Shown one piece after another: positions 7,220 to 15,656 of a stretch of DNA of 39,252 bases (positions are counted from its first letter, which is position 1; every line of letters starts with the position of its first letter). Origin of the DNA: Methanosarcinales archaeon (GTDB lineage: Archaea; Halobacteriota; Methanosarcinia; Methanosarcinales; Methanogasteraceae); the NCBI GenBank assembly GCA_030604085.1, contig JAUVWP010000003.1, positions 1-39,252 on the forward strand, written 5' to 3'. The position numbers and the translations under genes are program-made. A model generated the notes under the pieces. That model ran no database searches. It was not told the origin of the DNA and worked only from the letters and a program-made list of their open reading frames with translations.

Positions 7220-8110
7220 CTATCTCTCATGTGCGATCCCGCAGATATCCGGGACCTCGTGCCCGTGCACCTGGCAGTAACCCTCGATTCCGTCCGCAAT
7301 CTCTGCAAAGACCTGGATTCCTCCGCACACCGCAGACCCGACCTGCACAGCGCTTGCTCCAGCCATCATCATCTTGACCGCATCCTGCCACGTAGAGATC
7401 CCGCCGACCCCGATTATTGGTATGTCGAGCGCAGCATACAGGTCGTAGACACATTTCACGGCAATCGGCTTGATCGCAGTCCCTGAAAGTCCGCCGAACC
7501 GGTTGCCAAGGATCGGAAATCCAGATTCGATGTCGATAGCCATTGCACGCACGGTATTGATGGCAACAACGACATCCGCCCCCCCTTCCTGTGCGGCAAG
7601 CCCGATCTTTGTGATATCTGTGACATTCGGCGTCAGTTTCGCCCAGACCGGGATGTTAACCGCGTCCTTGACCGCAGATGTGATCTCCCGGACAAGAGAC
7701 GGGTCGATGCCGATGGACGCGCCGTATCTGTCTGCGTGCGGGCAGCTGAGGTTCAGTTCGATCCCGTCCGCAAGATCGCAGAGTCCGAGCGCAACCTCGA
7801 CGAATTCGGATGCGTTTCCACCGAAGATACTTGCAATCACAGGAACTTTGCCTTTCTTTGCGGTCACCAGCTCTTCGCGATATTGTTGATACCCTGGATT
7901 CGGCAGACCGAGCGCGTTAAGGAAACCACATTCGATTTTTACCATGCTCGGGTTCGGATGTCCGGAATTGGGCGAGCGTCCGATTGATTTTGTGACGACT
8001 GCGCCTGCGCCGCTGCCTGCAACTCGCAGGAGCGATGCGCCGGTACTACCGAGGATTCCAGCGGCGAGGATCGTTGGGTTCTTCAGTTTCAGCCCTGTTA
8101 TGGTTATCAT
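7220..8110 (-). CDS. pyrD: Dihydroorotate dehydrogenase, catalytic subunit (PyrD, class 1B-like)
   Basis: The 296-residue FMN enzyme oxidises dihydroorotate to orotate in pyrimidine synthesis. It opens MITITGLKLKNPTILAAGI. ELNLSCPHADRYG carries the catalytic Cys typical of class 1 enzymes of the B type. VWAKLTPNVTDIT, VVVAINTVRAMAID, GGLSGTAIKP, IIGVGGIST and MMAGASAVQVG line the FMN and substrate site. The partner PyrK is not in the window. The start at 8110 matches the family N terminus and has a GGGG stretch upstream. The terminal stop is TAG, followed three codons later by another TAG. Confidence 0.93.
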   Translation of the reverse strand: MITITGLKLKNPTILAAGILGSTGASLLRVAGSGAGAVVTKSIGRSPNSGHPNPSMVKIECGFLNALGLPNPGYQQYREELVTAKKGKVPVIASIFGGNASEFVEVALGLCDLADGIELNLSCPHADRYGASIGIDPSLVREITSAVKDAVNIPVWAKLTPNVTDITKIGLAAQEGGADVVVAINTVRAMAIDIESGFPILGNRFGGLSGTAIKPIAVKCVYDLYAALDIPIIGVGGISTWQDAVKMMMAGASAVQVGSAVCGGIQVFAEIADGIEGYCQVHGHEVPDICGIAHER

Positions 8111-8255
8111 GTTCAATTCCCCTTCGTTCCAATATCTTATGATCGTTTCTATGAATCTTTTCAATGAATTTTTTTATGGCATGATTCACCATGCCGAGAG
8201 ATCATAAATTGAATTTCTCAAATATATTTTTCAATGTTGCGCAGATCAGGATCAA

Positions 8256-8431
8256 AAAGTATATATAGGACTTATTTCAGAAAGTAAGTTCATAGCAATA
8301 CCAAGTATGGATATGGTCATGGGATAGGGTTCTATTCTGTGCATAATTCTATGCTTGGTGTCGGTGCATGAAACCGAACACATACCGTTCGATTGCGGAC
8401 GGAATCATACCACAAAAGGAGGTAAGAACAA
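8256..8431 (+). promoter_or_regulatory. Histone promoter and long leader
   Basis: AAAGTATATATAG at 8256-8268 is the strongest TATA box in the window. Transcription from about 8293 would give a leader of roughly 140 nt. The leader contains a six-codon frame starting at the ATG in CCAAGTATGGATATGG and a possible long-range pairing of CCAAGTAT with ATGCTTGG. An AAAGGAGGT site (8416-8424) precedes the ATG. Confidence 0.5.
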
Positions 8432-8659
8432 ATGGCAAAGAAAATACTACCATTGGCTCCAGTTGAGCGACTTATACGGGCTGCATCCGAAGGCGACATC
8501 AGGGTCAGCGAATCAGCATGCAGCGCTTTGACCGACGAGCTCGAGAAGATCGGAATGAAAATCGCTAAGGAAGCGATTATCGAGACGAAACACGCGGGCA
8601 GAAAGACGGTTAAGGCAGAAGACATCAACAGAGCACTTGATATACTCAAACTGGGCTGA
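8432..8659 (+). CDS. Archaeal histone
   Basis: The 75-residue protein has a single histone fold: LPLAPVERLIRAASEGDIRV (helix 1 and loop), SESACSALTDELEKIGMKIA (long central helix), and the loop with HAGRKTVKAEDINRALDIL (final helix). K-T-V-K-x-E-D and the R-x-A pattern are the DNA-binding and dimer residues of HMf-type histones. It packages DNA as dimers or longer stacks. The length is slightly above the usual 66-70. A strong promoter, a long leader and a terminator make it a single-gene unit expected to be highly expressed. Confidence 0.96.
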   Translation: MAKKILPLAPVERLIRAASEGDIRVSESACSALTDELEKIGMKIAKEAIIETKHAGRKTVKAEDINRALDILKLG

Positions 8660-8678
8660 ACTTCCGGTTTGAACGCTT

Positions 8679-8720
8679 GCCGCCCGGCGAATCGGTCGTT
8701 GTGGGCGGTCTTATTTTTTT
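8679..8720 (+). terminator. Terminator after the histone gene
   Basis: GCCGCCC (8679-8685) pairs with GGGCGGT (8703-8709) with one G-T pair. CTTATTTTTTT (8710-8720) follows directly. The next gene (map) starts only 10 bp later, so the hairpin may be leaky and set a high histone to low map ratio. Confidence 0.6.
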
Positions 8721-8729
8721 AGGGGTACC

Positions 8730-9620
8730 ATGAACACATATTACACATCTGAAGAGATCGAGAAGTATCGGCAGGCGGGAAAGATCCTTGCAGAGGTGCG
8801 GGAGCAGACCGCAAAGAGAATAACAGTCGGAGCGAGCATCCTTGAGACCGCGGTCTTTTCAGAGAATCTGATACGCGATCTCGGCGGACAGCCCGCATTC
8901 CCGTGCAACCTTTCGCTAAACGAGGATGCTGCGCACTATACGCCCGGCGCAGACGATACAGCGGTATTCGGCGAAGATATGGTAAAACTCGACATCGGGG
9001 TCCACGTCGATGGATATATCGCGGATGCTGCCATGACCGTCGATCTTTCAGATCATCCTGAACTCGTGGACGCGTCGAGGGCAGCGCTTGAGAGCGCTAT
9101 CGGCGTGATTCACGCCGGCATCGACACAAGGGAGATTGGGGCGGCAATCGAGGAGACGATTGGTGAGTTCGGATACAGACCGATCTCAAACCTCACAGGA
9201 CACGGACTCGCACAATACCAGGCACATGCCCAACCAAGCATCCCGAACGTACATGCACGCACCGGAACCGTGCTTTACGATGGGCAGGTGGTCGCAATCG
9301 AGCCGTTCGCTACTGAGGGGGAAGGAAAGGTCAGGGATGCGACGAGATGGGAGATTTACCACGTGACGACAGAAAAACCCACGCTTTCGCGCATTCCAAG
9401 AGAAAGAGCACTGCTAAAGGAGATGATGGAGTATAAAAACCTCCCGTTTGCGAGAAGATGGTTTTCCGGAGCGAAGATCGACCTCACATTCAGGCAACTG
9501 ACAAAAGCAGGACTTATCAAACCTTATCCCATCCTGCGGGAGGTCACCGGTGCGCTCGTGTCTCAGGCAGAGCATACCGTGATCGTCACCGAGAATGGCT
9601 GTGAGGTTACAACTGCATGA
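8730..9620 (+). CDS. map: Methionine aminopeptidase, type II
   Basis: The 296-residue metallopeptidase removes N-terminal Met from new proteins. The five metal ligands of the pita-bread fold are visible: D88 ([12 protein letters not shown]), D99 (IADAAMTVD), H158 ([10 protein letters not shown]), E191 ([10 protein letters not shown]) and E281 (SQAEHTVIV). The insert around residues 200-270 with [10 protein letters not shown] is the helical subdomain that marks type II enzymes of archaea and eukaryotes. The ribosome site is AGGGG at 8721-8725. The TGA overlaps the argF start (ATGATG), so the two are coupled. Confidence 0.96.
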   Translation: MNTYYTSEEIEKYRQAGKILAEVREQTAKRITVGASILETAVFSENLIRDLGGQPAFPCNLSLNEDAAHYTPGADDTAVFGEDMVKLDIGVHVDGYIADAAMTVDLSDHPELVDASRAALESAIGVIHAGIDTREIGAAIEETIGEFGYRPISNLTGHGLAQYQAHAQPSIPNVHARTGTVLYDGQVVAIEPFATEGEGKVRDATRWEIYHVTTEKPTLSRIPRERALLKEMMEYKNLPFARRWFSGAKIDLTFRQLTKAGLIKPYPILREVTGALVSQAEHTVIVTENGCEVTTA

Positions 9621-10531
9621 TGCATCTCATCTCCGTATCAGACCTGACGCACGAGGAGATATATGAGCTCCTCGATCTGGCTGCCCGGATAAAAGAGAGA
9701 CGCGGCCATTACACGGATGCGCTCAAAGACATGAGTCTTGCCATGATATTTGAAAAGCCGTCCACGCGCACGAGGGTTTCATTTGAGGTTGCGATGACCG
9801 AATTCGGAGGACACGCGCTCTACTTGAATTACGCCGATCTCCAGCTCGGACGGAGCGAGACGATCTGCGATACCGCAAGCGTGCTCTCCAGATACGTCCA
9901 TGTGATCATGGCGCGGGTTTATCGCCACGAGACCGTACGTGAACTTGCGAGATGCGCAGATATCCCTGTGATCAATGCGCTCTCTGATATGGAGCATCCG
10001 TGCTAGTTGCTTGCAGATCTGCTGACCATCCGGGAACGAAAAGGCGATCTTAAGGATCTGCGCATCGCGTGGATCGGGGACGGGAACAACGTCTGCAACT
10101 CACTGATACTTGGAAGTGCAATAACCGGCATGAACCTCTCGGTAGCGTGCCCTGCCGGATATGAGCCGGATGCGGGGATGGTGGCTAATGCTAACGAACT
10201 CGGAAGCGGCGTCTTGATTACAAACGACCCGATCGAGGCAGCATCCGGCGCTGATGTCCTCTACACCGATGTATGGGTATCGATGGGGGATGAGAAGGAA
10301 GAAGAGAAGCGCCTCCGGGATTTTTCCGGTTTCCAGATCAACAACGATCTTTTGAGTCATGCAAAATCCGATTGTATCGTGCTTCACTGCCTACTAGCGC
10401 ATCGCGGTCAGGAAATCTCTGCCGAGGTGTTGGATGGCGAGCATTCGGTTGTGATGGATCAGGCAGAGAACCGACTGCACGCGCAAAAAGCGCTACTGAT
10501 GACGGTGATCCCGCGCCAGTGCGATGGGTAA
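9617..10531 (+). pseudogene. argF: Ornithine carbamoyltransferase with in-frame TAG in the HPCQ motif
   Basis: The full frame is 304 codons and open except for the TAG at 10004-10006. ArgF joins carbamoyl phosphate and ornithine to citrulline in arginine synthesis. The N-terminal half carries the carbamoyl-phosphate loop [12 protein letters not shown] (residues ~46-57). The TAG is codon 130, exactly the Gln of the conserved HPCQ motif (HPC at 127-129), and a CAG-to-TAG change explains it. The C-terminal half has IGDGNNVCNS and DVLYTDVWVSMG. The ornithine-side motif HCLPAHRG reads HCLLAHRG, with CTA at 10394-10396 where Pro is expected. Two hits in catalytic motifs favour a recently inactivated gene. 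Suppression of TAG or assembly error remain possible. Confidence 0.75.
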
Positions 10532-10549
10532 CCCCACGCACACCAAAGG

Positions 10550-10556
10550 TTTATAT
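10550..10556 (+). promoter_or_regulatory. TATA box of tRNA-Lys
   Basis: TTTATAT lies about 31-37 bp before the tRNA 5' end, the usual archaeal distance. AAAGG just upstream could be part of the BRE. Confidence 0.6.
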
Positions 10557-10586
10557 CCTGCATGACCCAACAGATCACGTCCAGAC

Positions 10587-10660
10587 GGGCTCGTAGCTCA
10601 GCCAGGCAGAGCGGTGGGCTCTTAACCCATTCGCCAAGGGTTCGAATCCCTTCGAGCCCG
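10587..10660 (+). tRNA. tRNA-Lys, anticodon CTT
   Basis: The cloverleaf folds by eye: acceptor GGGCTCG / CGAGCCC, D stem GCTC / GAGC, anticodon stem GTGGG / CCCAT with loop CTCTTAA (anticodon CTT), and T stem AAGGG / CCCTT with loop TTCGAAT. The discriminator base is G and CCA is not encoded. No intron is visible. It sits between argF and the IscA-like gene. Confidence 0.93.
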
Positions 10661-10683
10661 TTTGCAACCCAAGGGTGGCAAAC

Positions 10684-10995
10684 GTGGTAACGATCACCAA
10701 GTCCGCAGTAGATGAACTGAAAACCATTCTCAAAGCCGAAGCCAGCCCAGAACATGCCGATTGCGGTCTGCGAATATATGTGGTTGGAGTGGGCGATCAT
10801 GGCATAACTTATGGTCTTGAACTGGACAGTGCCCGAAACGGCAGTGACATTGTGCTCGATCTCGGCGGGATCAGGACGCTCATCGACGAGAAGATCGCGC
10901 CATCGATGCAGAACATCGTGATCGATTTTACGGATACCTGCGATGGGCGTGGATTCGTGATCAATAATCCATACATGTGCTGTGGTTGCAGGTGA
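10684..10995 (+). CDS. IscA/HesB/ErpA-type Fe-S carrier protein
   Basis: The product is 103 residues from GTG 10684 (an in-frame GTG at 10675 would add three). It begins VVTITKSAVDELKTIL, continues with GLRIYVVGVGDHGITYGLEL (near residues 29-48) and ends in NPYMCCGCR. A-type carriers bind an Fe-S cluster through one Cys in the middle and a C-terminal C-G-C pair. The terminal CCGC fits. The central Cys position appears to hold another residue (VVGVGDHG) unless DCG at 26-28 serves. The start at 10684 is preferred because the family begins at this point and GGGTGG lies six bases upstream. Confidence 0.8.
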   Translation: MVTITKSAVDELKTILKAEASPEHADCGLRIYVVGVGDHGITYGLELDSARNGSDIVLDLGGIRTLIDEKIAPSMQNIVIDFTDTCDGRGFVINNPYMCCGCR

Positions 10996-11009
10996 CGTTC
11001 CTGGCAGAC

Positions 11010-11022
11010 ATACTTTTATAGA
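11010..11022 (+). promoter_or_regulatory. TATA box before the membrane-protein/mobA/top6A/cobS operon
   Basis: ACTTTTATAGATC lies about 45-50 bp before the ATG at 11064. It is the only AT-rich box between the IscA-like gene and the operon, so it probably drives all four genes to 14567. Confidence 0.45.
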
Positions 11023-11063
11023 TCGCCATAACCCTATCAGAATACAGAATATGAGGAATCATA

Positions 11064-12065
11064 ATGATGAAGAAAATATTATTGATATGCATCCTACTGC
11101 TTTCCTTTGCACCCAATGCAGTCGGTTCTCCACAGTATGCGATGCAGGGTGTGACCATACCAATGAATCTCCTCGAACTGAACTACAATATCGGCGATGA
11201 TGCAGCGACAATAACCGAAACGATCGTATTCAGAAACAACGGGGATACAAACTACTCAGGGGATCTGCACATCACGATTCCCGGGAATGCACAGATCATG
11301 CAGGTTCGGAAGATGGGACATGCAGCCAATGCCACGCCGACCTCGATCCCGCATGAGTTGGATGGAGAAATCCTGCGCTGGGGTGCAGCGATTGATCCGG
11401 GGGACATGGCGATGTACTCGGTGATGTATGCCGTACCAATCGCCGAATCAGGCGAGTTTGTAAAGAATCTCGATCCGGCAGTCGTGAACTATCCGATCGG
11501 CGCATTCAGATTGAAAGTCAATACGGATGCCAGCGTCAAATTCACGGATGGTGCCAAGAATGCGATAAAACCCGATGAAACAAGTCAGGAAGAGGATGGT
11601 AGCATGCTCTATGCATGGTCAGGACCTTTAGCGTTTAAGGAGTTGCATGTGAATACATCACAGCCACAGCCATCCAGTATGGATAAATGGATTGTATACG
11701 GCATCATTGCGGTGCTAATCATCGCTGCGCTGAGCTATCCGATAATCCATGTTAGGAATAACAAACTGCGTGCGAAGGAAGGCGGAAATAAATTATCATG
11801 CGCGTCCTGCACTGTTTGCAGCGGGGACGATGAGAATGATAAAGAGCCGAGAGGGGGCGACTGGGATGAGATGGATGAGATCCTCACGGAGGTCTCCCAG
11901 ACTGAAGAGGATCTGATACGGAAGAAGAGGGCGATCCTTGCCGTGCTTAATAAACTGGAAGAGGATCGTGAAACTGGCGCGGTTTCAGATGCGTATTACA
12001 AGCGGCTATCATCGAAATATGAGAAGCAGGCAATCGAGATAATGAAACAACTGGACCGGATGTGA
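11064..12065 (+). CDS. Hypothetical exported-domain membrane protein with cytoplasmic coiled coil
   Basis: The 333-residue protein has a signal peptide or N-terminal helix (ILLICILLLSFAPNAVGS, residues ~5-22). An extracellular beta-rich region of about 180 residues contains TITETIVFRNNGDTNYSG and LHITIPGNAQIM. One transmembrane helix (WIVYGIIAVLIIAALSYPII, ~208-227) is followed by a Cys cluster CASCTVC. The highly charged C-terminal coiled coil contains LNKLEEDRETGAVSDAYYKRL, with the shape of a short SHOCT/CcmH-like tail. No family is recognised. One base separates its TGA from mobA. A membrane sensor or adaptor role is possible but not shown. Confidence 0.75.
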   Translation: MMKKILLICILLLSFAPNAVGSPQYAMQGVTIPMNLLELNYNIGDDAATITETIVFRNNGDTNYSGDLHITIPGNAQIMQVRKMGHAANATPTSIPHELDGEILRWGAAIDPGDMAMYSVMYAVPIAESGEFVKNLDPAVVNYPIGAFRLKVNTDASVKFTDGAKNAIKPDETSQEEDGSMLYAWSGPLAFKELHVNTSQPQPSSMDKWIVYGIIAVLIIAALSYPIIHVRNNKLRAKEGGNKLSCASCTVCSGDDENDKEPRGGDWDEMDEILTEVSQTEEDLIRKKRAILAVLNKLEEDRETGAVSDAYYKRLSSKYEKQAIEIMKQLDRM

Positions 12066-12066
12066 G

Positions 12067-12672
12067 ATGAGAACCGGAATCATCCTCTGTGGCGGCAGAA
12101 GCAGACGTTTCGGGAAGGATAAGGCACTGCTGACAATCGATGGGGTGCCGATGGTTCGAAGGATGGCTGGTCGCATCTCACAGGTCGTGGATGATGTCAT
12201 CATCGCTGCACGGGACTCTGCATAGTGCGAATCGCTTGCAGCAATTTCAGCGGTTCCCGACGATGCAGAGGTTGTATGTGATCCGGTCAAAGGATACGGT
12301 CCCGTCGCAGGCATTCTCGCTGGATTGAGCGCATCGAAATCAGAGTATTCGATCTGTCTCGCATGTGATCTGCCTTACGTCAATCCGGATGTTATCGATG
12401 CGCTCTTTGGATGCGCAGAGGAGAATAATAGCGATGCTGCAATCCCGAAGCATCCGAATGGGATACTTGAACCGCTCCATGCCATCTACGGCAGGTCGAT
12501 GGCAGATGCGTGTCGCGATGCTATGGGGACGGGGGAGCACACCATCCGCGGAGCGATATCATTGCTGGATGATGTTCTTTTTGTGTCGGTAGAATCGCTC
12601 CGCAGGTTCGATCCTGATCTGCGTACGTTTCTGAACGTGAATTATCCGGAGGATCTTGGGGTGATGGCATGA
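12067..12672 (+). pseudogene. mobA: MobA-type molybdenum cofactor nucleotidyltransferase with in-frame TAG
   Basis: The 202-codon frame is open except for the TAG at 12223-12225 (codon 53). Family motifs are intact on both sides: ILCGGRSRRFGKDKALL (nucleotide loop, residues ~6-22), GPVAGILAGL (~80-89), LACDLPYVNP (~99-108), ILEPLHAIYG (~135-144) and [11 protein letters not shown] near the end. MobA attaches GMP to molybdopterin for Mo/W enzymes such as formate and formylmethanofuran dehydrogenases. The TAG falls in a variable surface stretch (ARDSA-stop-CESLA) and could be a former CAG. No second lesion is visible, unlike argF. Its TGA overlaps the top6A ATG. Confidence 0.75.
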
Positions 12673-13751
12673 GAGAGAACCACATCGCAGAGAAGACACT
12701 GCTCGAGATGATCGAGGACCTCTACGACCAGTTCGAGAACGGAACGATCCCGAACATCAAGATATCTACGAGAACAAAGAAGAACATCGAGTACAACGAG
12801 GATAGTGAGGTCTGGGTATATGGCGATCAAACCAGCGTGCGAAGTGCAAAGACTGTAAAGGGCGCGTATCATCTCTTGAAGATGGCATATTCGATAGAAC
12901 TCCTCGTAAACGAGCATTTGAGGAACAACCGCGGATCCACGCTGCGAGAACTCTACTACATATCAGAGAACTGGGATATTGCAAAGTTTAAGCAGCAGTC
13001 AGAGAGCGATCGGCTGATCGAGGATCTCGAGATCATCACTGCGCTCCAGCGGGAGGATTTCCATATCCGGCCCGAGGAGGATGGGGCAACGATCTTCGGA
13101 CCCGTATCCCTACTCGAAGAGACAAAAAGGGGCGAGCGTCTCATCCACTGCCGGGAGGATGTTGGCGAGAGCGGATACCAGATACCGTTTAACGTGGACA
13201 ACGTCAGATTCAAGGATCACGATGCGAAACTCGTTGTTGCGATCGAGACCGGCGGTATGTATGCCAGGTTGATCGAGAACGGGTTTGATGAGGAGTATGA
13301 TGCGATTCTAGTGCACCTGAAGGGTCAGCCAGCACGCAGCACCCGCCGCATGGTAAAACGCATGAGCGAGGAGTTATCACTCCCTGTCGTCGTCTTCACG
13401 GACGGCGATCCATGGAGTTACCGGATCTATGCAAGCGTTGCTTACGGATCGATCAAGAGTGCGCACCTTTCTGAGTATCTTGCGGCACCGAAGGCATTCT
13501 TTCTTGGCGTGCAGCCGTCAGACATCGTAGAGTACTCACTTTCCACGGACAAGTTGACAGATCAGGATATCGCCGCTCTGAAGAGCGAACTCACCGATCC
13601 GAGATTCGATACCGAGTACTGGAAGGAACAGATCAATCTCCAGCTCAAACTCGGGAAGAAATCCGAGCAGCAGGCGTTTGCCGGGAAGGGTCTGGATTTC
13701 GTGACTGACACATATCTGCCAACCCGCCTCTCAGAGATGGGGGTCGTATAA
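12669..13751 (+). CDS. top6A: DNA topoisomerase VI subunit A (Spo11-like)
   Basis: The 360-residue protein is the DNA-cleaving subunit of topoisomerase VI. The catalytic Tyr is in [12 protein letters not shown] (Tyr 96/97). The Toprim metal site is formed by E193 ([10 protein letters not shown]) and D245/D247 ([13 protein letters not shown]). [13 protein letters not shown] and the C-terminal FLGVQPSDI stretch also match the family. Subunit B, usually directly upstream, is absent from this window. The ATG overlaps the mobA stop (ATGA), and the TAA abuts the cobS GTG. Confidence 0.97.
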   Translation: MRENHIAEKTLLEMIEDLYDQFENGTIPNIKISTRTKKNIEYNEDSEVWVYGDQTSVRSAKTVKGAYHLLKMAYSIELLVNEHLRNNRGSTLRELYYISENWDIAKFKQQSESDRLIEDLEIITALQREDFHIRPEEDGATIFGPVSLLEETKRGERLIHCREDVGESGYQIPFNVDNVRFKDHDAKLVVAIETGGMYARLIENGFDEEYDAILVHLKGQPARSTRRMVKRMSEELSLPVVVFTDGDPWSYRIYASVAYGSIKSAHLSEYLAAPKAFFLGVQPSDIVEYSLSTDKLTDQDIAALKSELTDPRFDTEYWKEQINLQLKLGKKSEQQAFAGKGLDFVTDTYLPTRLSEMGVV

Positions 13752-14567
13752 GTGGGCAACTTCCTCTTTGCTGCCCGGTCGTGCCTCGGATTCCTGACCA
13801 CGATTCCTGTTGGCATCAGCATGGAAGGGCTTGCTGCTCTCGGTAAGCGCCTGTATCTCTTTCCGGTGATCGGCGCGGTCATCGGGCTTCTGATAGGCGG
13901 GATCGGCTATCTCTTCGGATCAGTTCTGCCGCCAGAGGCAGCTTCGGTCATGATCGTAGCCTCGCTCTATTATCTCACAGGCATCAACCACCTCGACGGG
14001 CTTTCTGACTTTGGCGACGGGTTCGTTGCACACGGTTCACGCGAAAAAAAGATCGGTGCGATGCGCGACGTCTCGCTTGGTATCGGAGGGGTTGTCTTCT
14101 GTGTGATCGCGGTTCTCGGATTGTTCGCAGCGATGAGCGGGATACTGGGGCGCGATGCGGTCGGTGTCGGCTATCAGTTTCTTGCGGTCATGATCGCTGC
14201 CGAGGTGAGCGCAAAGCAGGCGATGCTCACGATCTCGGCGTTCGGAAGAAGCATCCACCCGGGACTTGGATCGATCATGATCGATGAGACCGGATTTCGT
14301 GAGTTCGCAATCGGGCTTGTCTTTTCGGCTGCGGTCTGCGTGCTTGTCTTCGCGGTTGTGGGCGGGGGTATGTATGTTGGCCCGGGTGCAGGCGCAGGTC
14401 TGCCCTTGCTCGGTATTGCGATGCTCGGCAGCGCAATCGCATTGTCGCTCGTCGTTCTCCGAATCGCAAACCGCAACTTCGGCGGCATCAGCGGCGATGT
14501 GATAGGGGCTACGAATGAGATTGCACGGCTTGGTGCGCTGCTGGTGGCTGTGGTGTGGGTGATGTAG
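13752..14567 (+). CDS. cobS: CobS, adenosylcobinamide-GDP ribazoletransferase
   Basis: The 271-residue polytopic membrane enzyme joins AdoCbi-GDP and alpha-ribazole, the last steps of cobalamin assembly. The start reads CLGFLTTIPVGIS. The active-site region is LTGINHLDGLSDFGDGFVAH followed by REKKIGAMRDVSLGIGG (residues ~77-115), the Asp-rich CobS signature. NFGGISGDVIGATNEIARL near the C terminus is the second conserved block. The GTG start directly follows the top6A stop. The terminal codon is TAG. Read-through would add only 12 codons, which marks TAG as a working stop here. Confidence 0.95.
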   Translation: MGNFLFAARSCLGFLTTIPVGISMEGLAALGKRLYLFPVIGAVIGLLIGGIGYLFGSVLPPEAASVMIVASLYYLTGINHLDGLSDFGDGFVAHGSREKKIGAMRDVSLGIGGVVFCVIAVLGLFAAMSGILGRDAVGVGYQFLAVMIAAEVSAKQAMLTISAFGRSIHPGLGSIMIDETGFREFAIGLVFSAAVCVLVFAVVGGGMYVGPGAGAGLPLLGIAMLGSAIALSLVVLRIANRNFGGISGDVIGATNEIARLGALLVAVVWVM

Positions 14568-14647
14568 CGCTATAGCTATATGCAAACCCTGTACCGGTGT
14601 GTATGATACTAGGCGGTCGAATAATACGCCCAAAGCCGTCACACACC

Positions 14648-14661
14648 AAACCTTTATAGGT
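14648..14661 (+). promoter_or_regulatory. TATA box within an ACCTTTATAGGT palindrome
   Basis: The near-perfect palindrome ACCT-TTAT-AGGT (14650-14661) lies 24-35 bp before the ATG of the HTH regulator gene, so the message is probably leaderless. The symmetry could be an autoregulatory site, but that is inference. Confidence 0.45.
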
Positions 14662-14684
14662 ATGTCGCAGCATACGAAACTCTG

Positions 14685-15656
14685 ATGAACAAGGAGGCGC
14701 TAACACTCCAGGTTATCGAGATCCTGAGCAAAGCCGGGTTTACGCTCTCGGATCGGTGTAATATCCGACCTCGAAGTTTCGATCTGGCTGCGCGGCGCTG
14801 CAACATCCTGCTGCTACTCCGCGTACTCTCGAACATCGATGGGTTGAGTGCCGAGACTGCACGGGAGATGCGGCACCTCTCCGGTTTTCTGGATGGGAGC
14901 CCGCTGGTCATAGGGAGTAAGTCGCGCGATCAGACGCTTGCGGATGGTGTGACATATTTCAGATACGGCATCCCATCGATCAATCCTGGCACGCTGCGCG
15001 ATTGCTTTATAGAGGGCGTGCCCCCGCTGGTTCATGCCGCACCGGGCGGACTCTACATTAAGATCGATAGCGAACGCCTGAAAAGCATCCGCACCGCTAA
15101 TAATATCTCGCTTGGGGAACTCGCAGCCGAACTTGGGATATCGCGGAGAACGGTCAGCAAGTACGAGGAAGGAGGGACGGATGCATCGATCGATGTGGTG
15201 CTCCGTCTCGAAGAGATCCTCGATGCCGAACTGGTCTGCCCGATCAAGCTACTCTCGACAGAAAGGGACCTAACCAAACAGGATCCTGTGCCGGAACCGT
15301 CAGAACAGTCCGAACCGAATGAAGTTTCGTTGCTGCTCACACCGCTTGGATTTTTCGTATTTCCTGCGAAACAGGCGCCGTTCAATGCCATATCCAACGA
15401 TAGCAGCGATAACAACACTATGCTGACCGGGTTTAGCACGTACAACCGGACGATGGTGAGAAATGCCCGCTTGATGAGCAGCATCTCATCCGTTGCAGGA
15501 ACTAAATCCGTGTACATTGTGAAAGGGGTGTGCAGACATACGCAGATCGATGGAACTGTACTGATCGAAGAGAGCGAATTCAAAAGAATCGATGACCTTG
15601 ATGATGTCATGCGACTCATTCAGGAGAGAAATGTCGATAAAGGAGATACAACATGA
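14685..15656 (+). CDS. Archaeal HTH (XRE-type) transcriptional regulator of the MJ1164/MTH967-like family
   Basis: The 323-residue protein begins MNKEALTLQVIEILSKAGF. A nuclease-like N-terminal domain follows (FDLAARRCNILLLLRVLSNI, LSGFLDGSPLVIG, DGVTYFRYGIPSI). An XRE helix-turn-helix at residues ~128-185 (LKSIRTANNISLGELAAELGI, then SRRTVSKYEEG) and a variable C-terminal half complete it. This architecture and length match the conserved archaeal 'putative HTH-type regulatory protein' family, whose targets are unknown. The ATGA overlap with the lipoprotein gene at 15653 shows coupling. Confidence 0.82.
   Translation: MNKEALTLQVIEILSKAGFTLSDRCNIRPRSFDLAARRCNILLLLRVLSNIDGLSAETAREMRHLSGFLDGSPLVIGSKSRDQTLADGVTYFRYGIPSINPGTLRDCFIEGVPPLVHAAPGGLYIKIDSERLKSIRTANNISLGELAAELGISRRTVSKYEEGGTDASIDVVLRLEEILDAELVCPIKLLSTERDLTKQDPVPEPSEQSEPNEVSLLLTPLGFFVFPAKQAPFNAISNDSSDNNTMLTGFSTYNRTMVRNARLMSSISSVAGTKSVYIVKGVCRHTQIDGTVLIEESEFKRIDDLDDVMRLIQERNVDKGDTT

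Noticed and set aside
10675-10683. GTG 10675 as the start of the IscA-like gene
   Set aside because: It has no ribosome site and the family N terminus fits GTG 10684. It is kept only as an alternative.
14037-14642. 201-codon minus-strand frame opposite cobS
   Set aside because: Antisense to an unambiguous CobS. The composition (many His, Asp, Arg) is typical of shadow frames.
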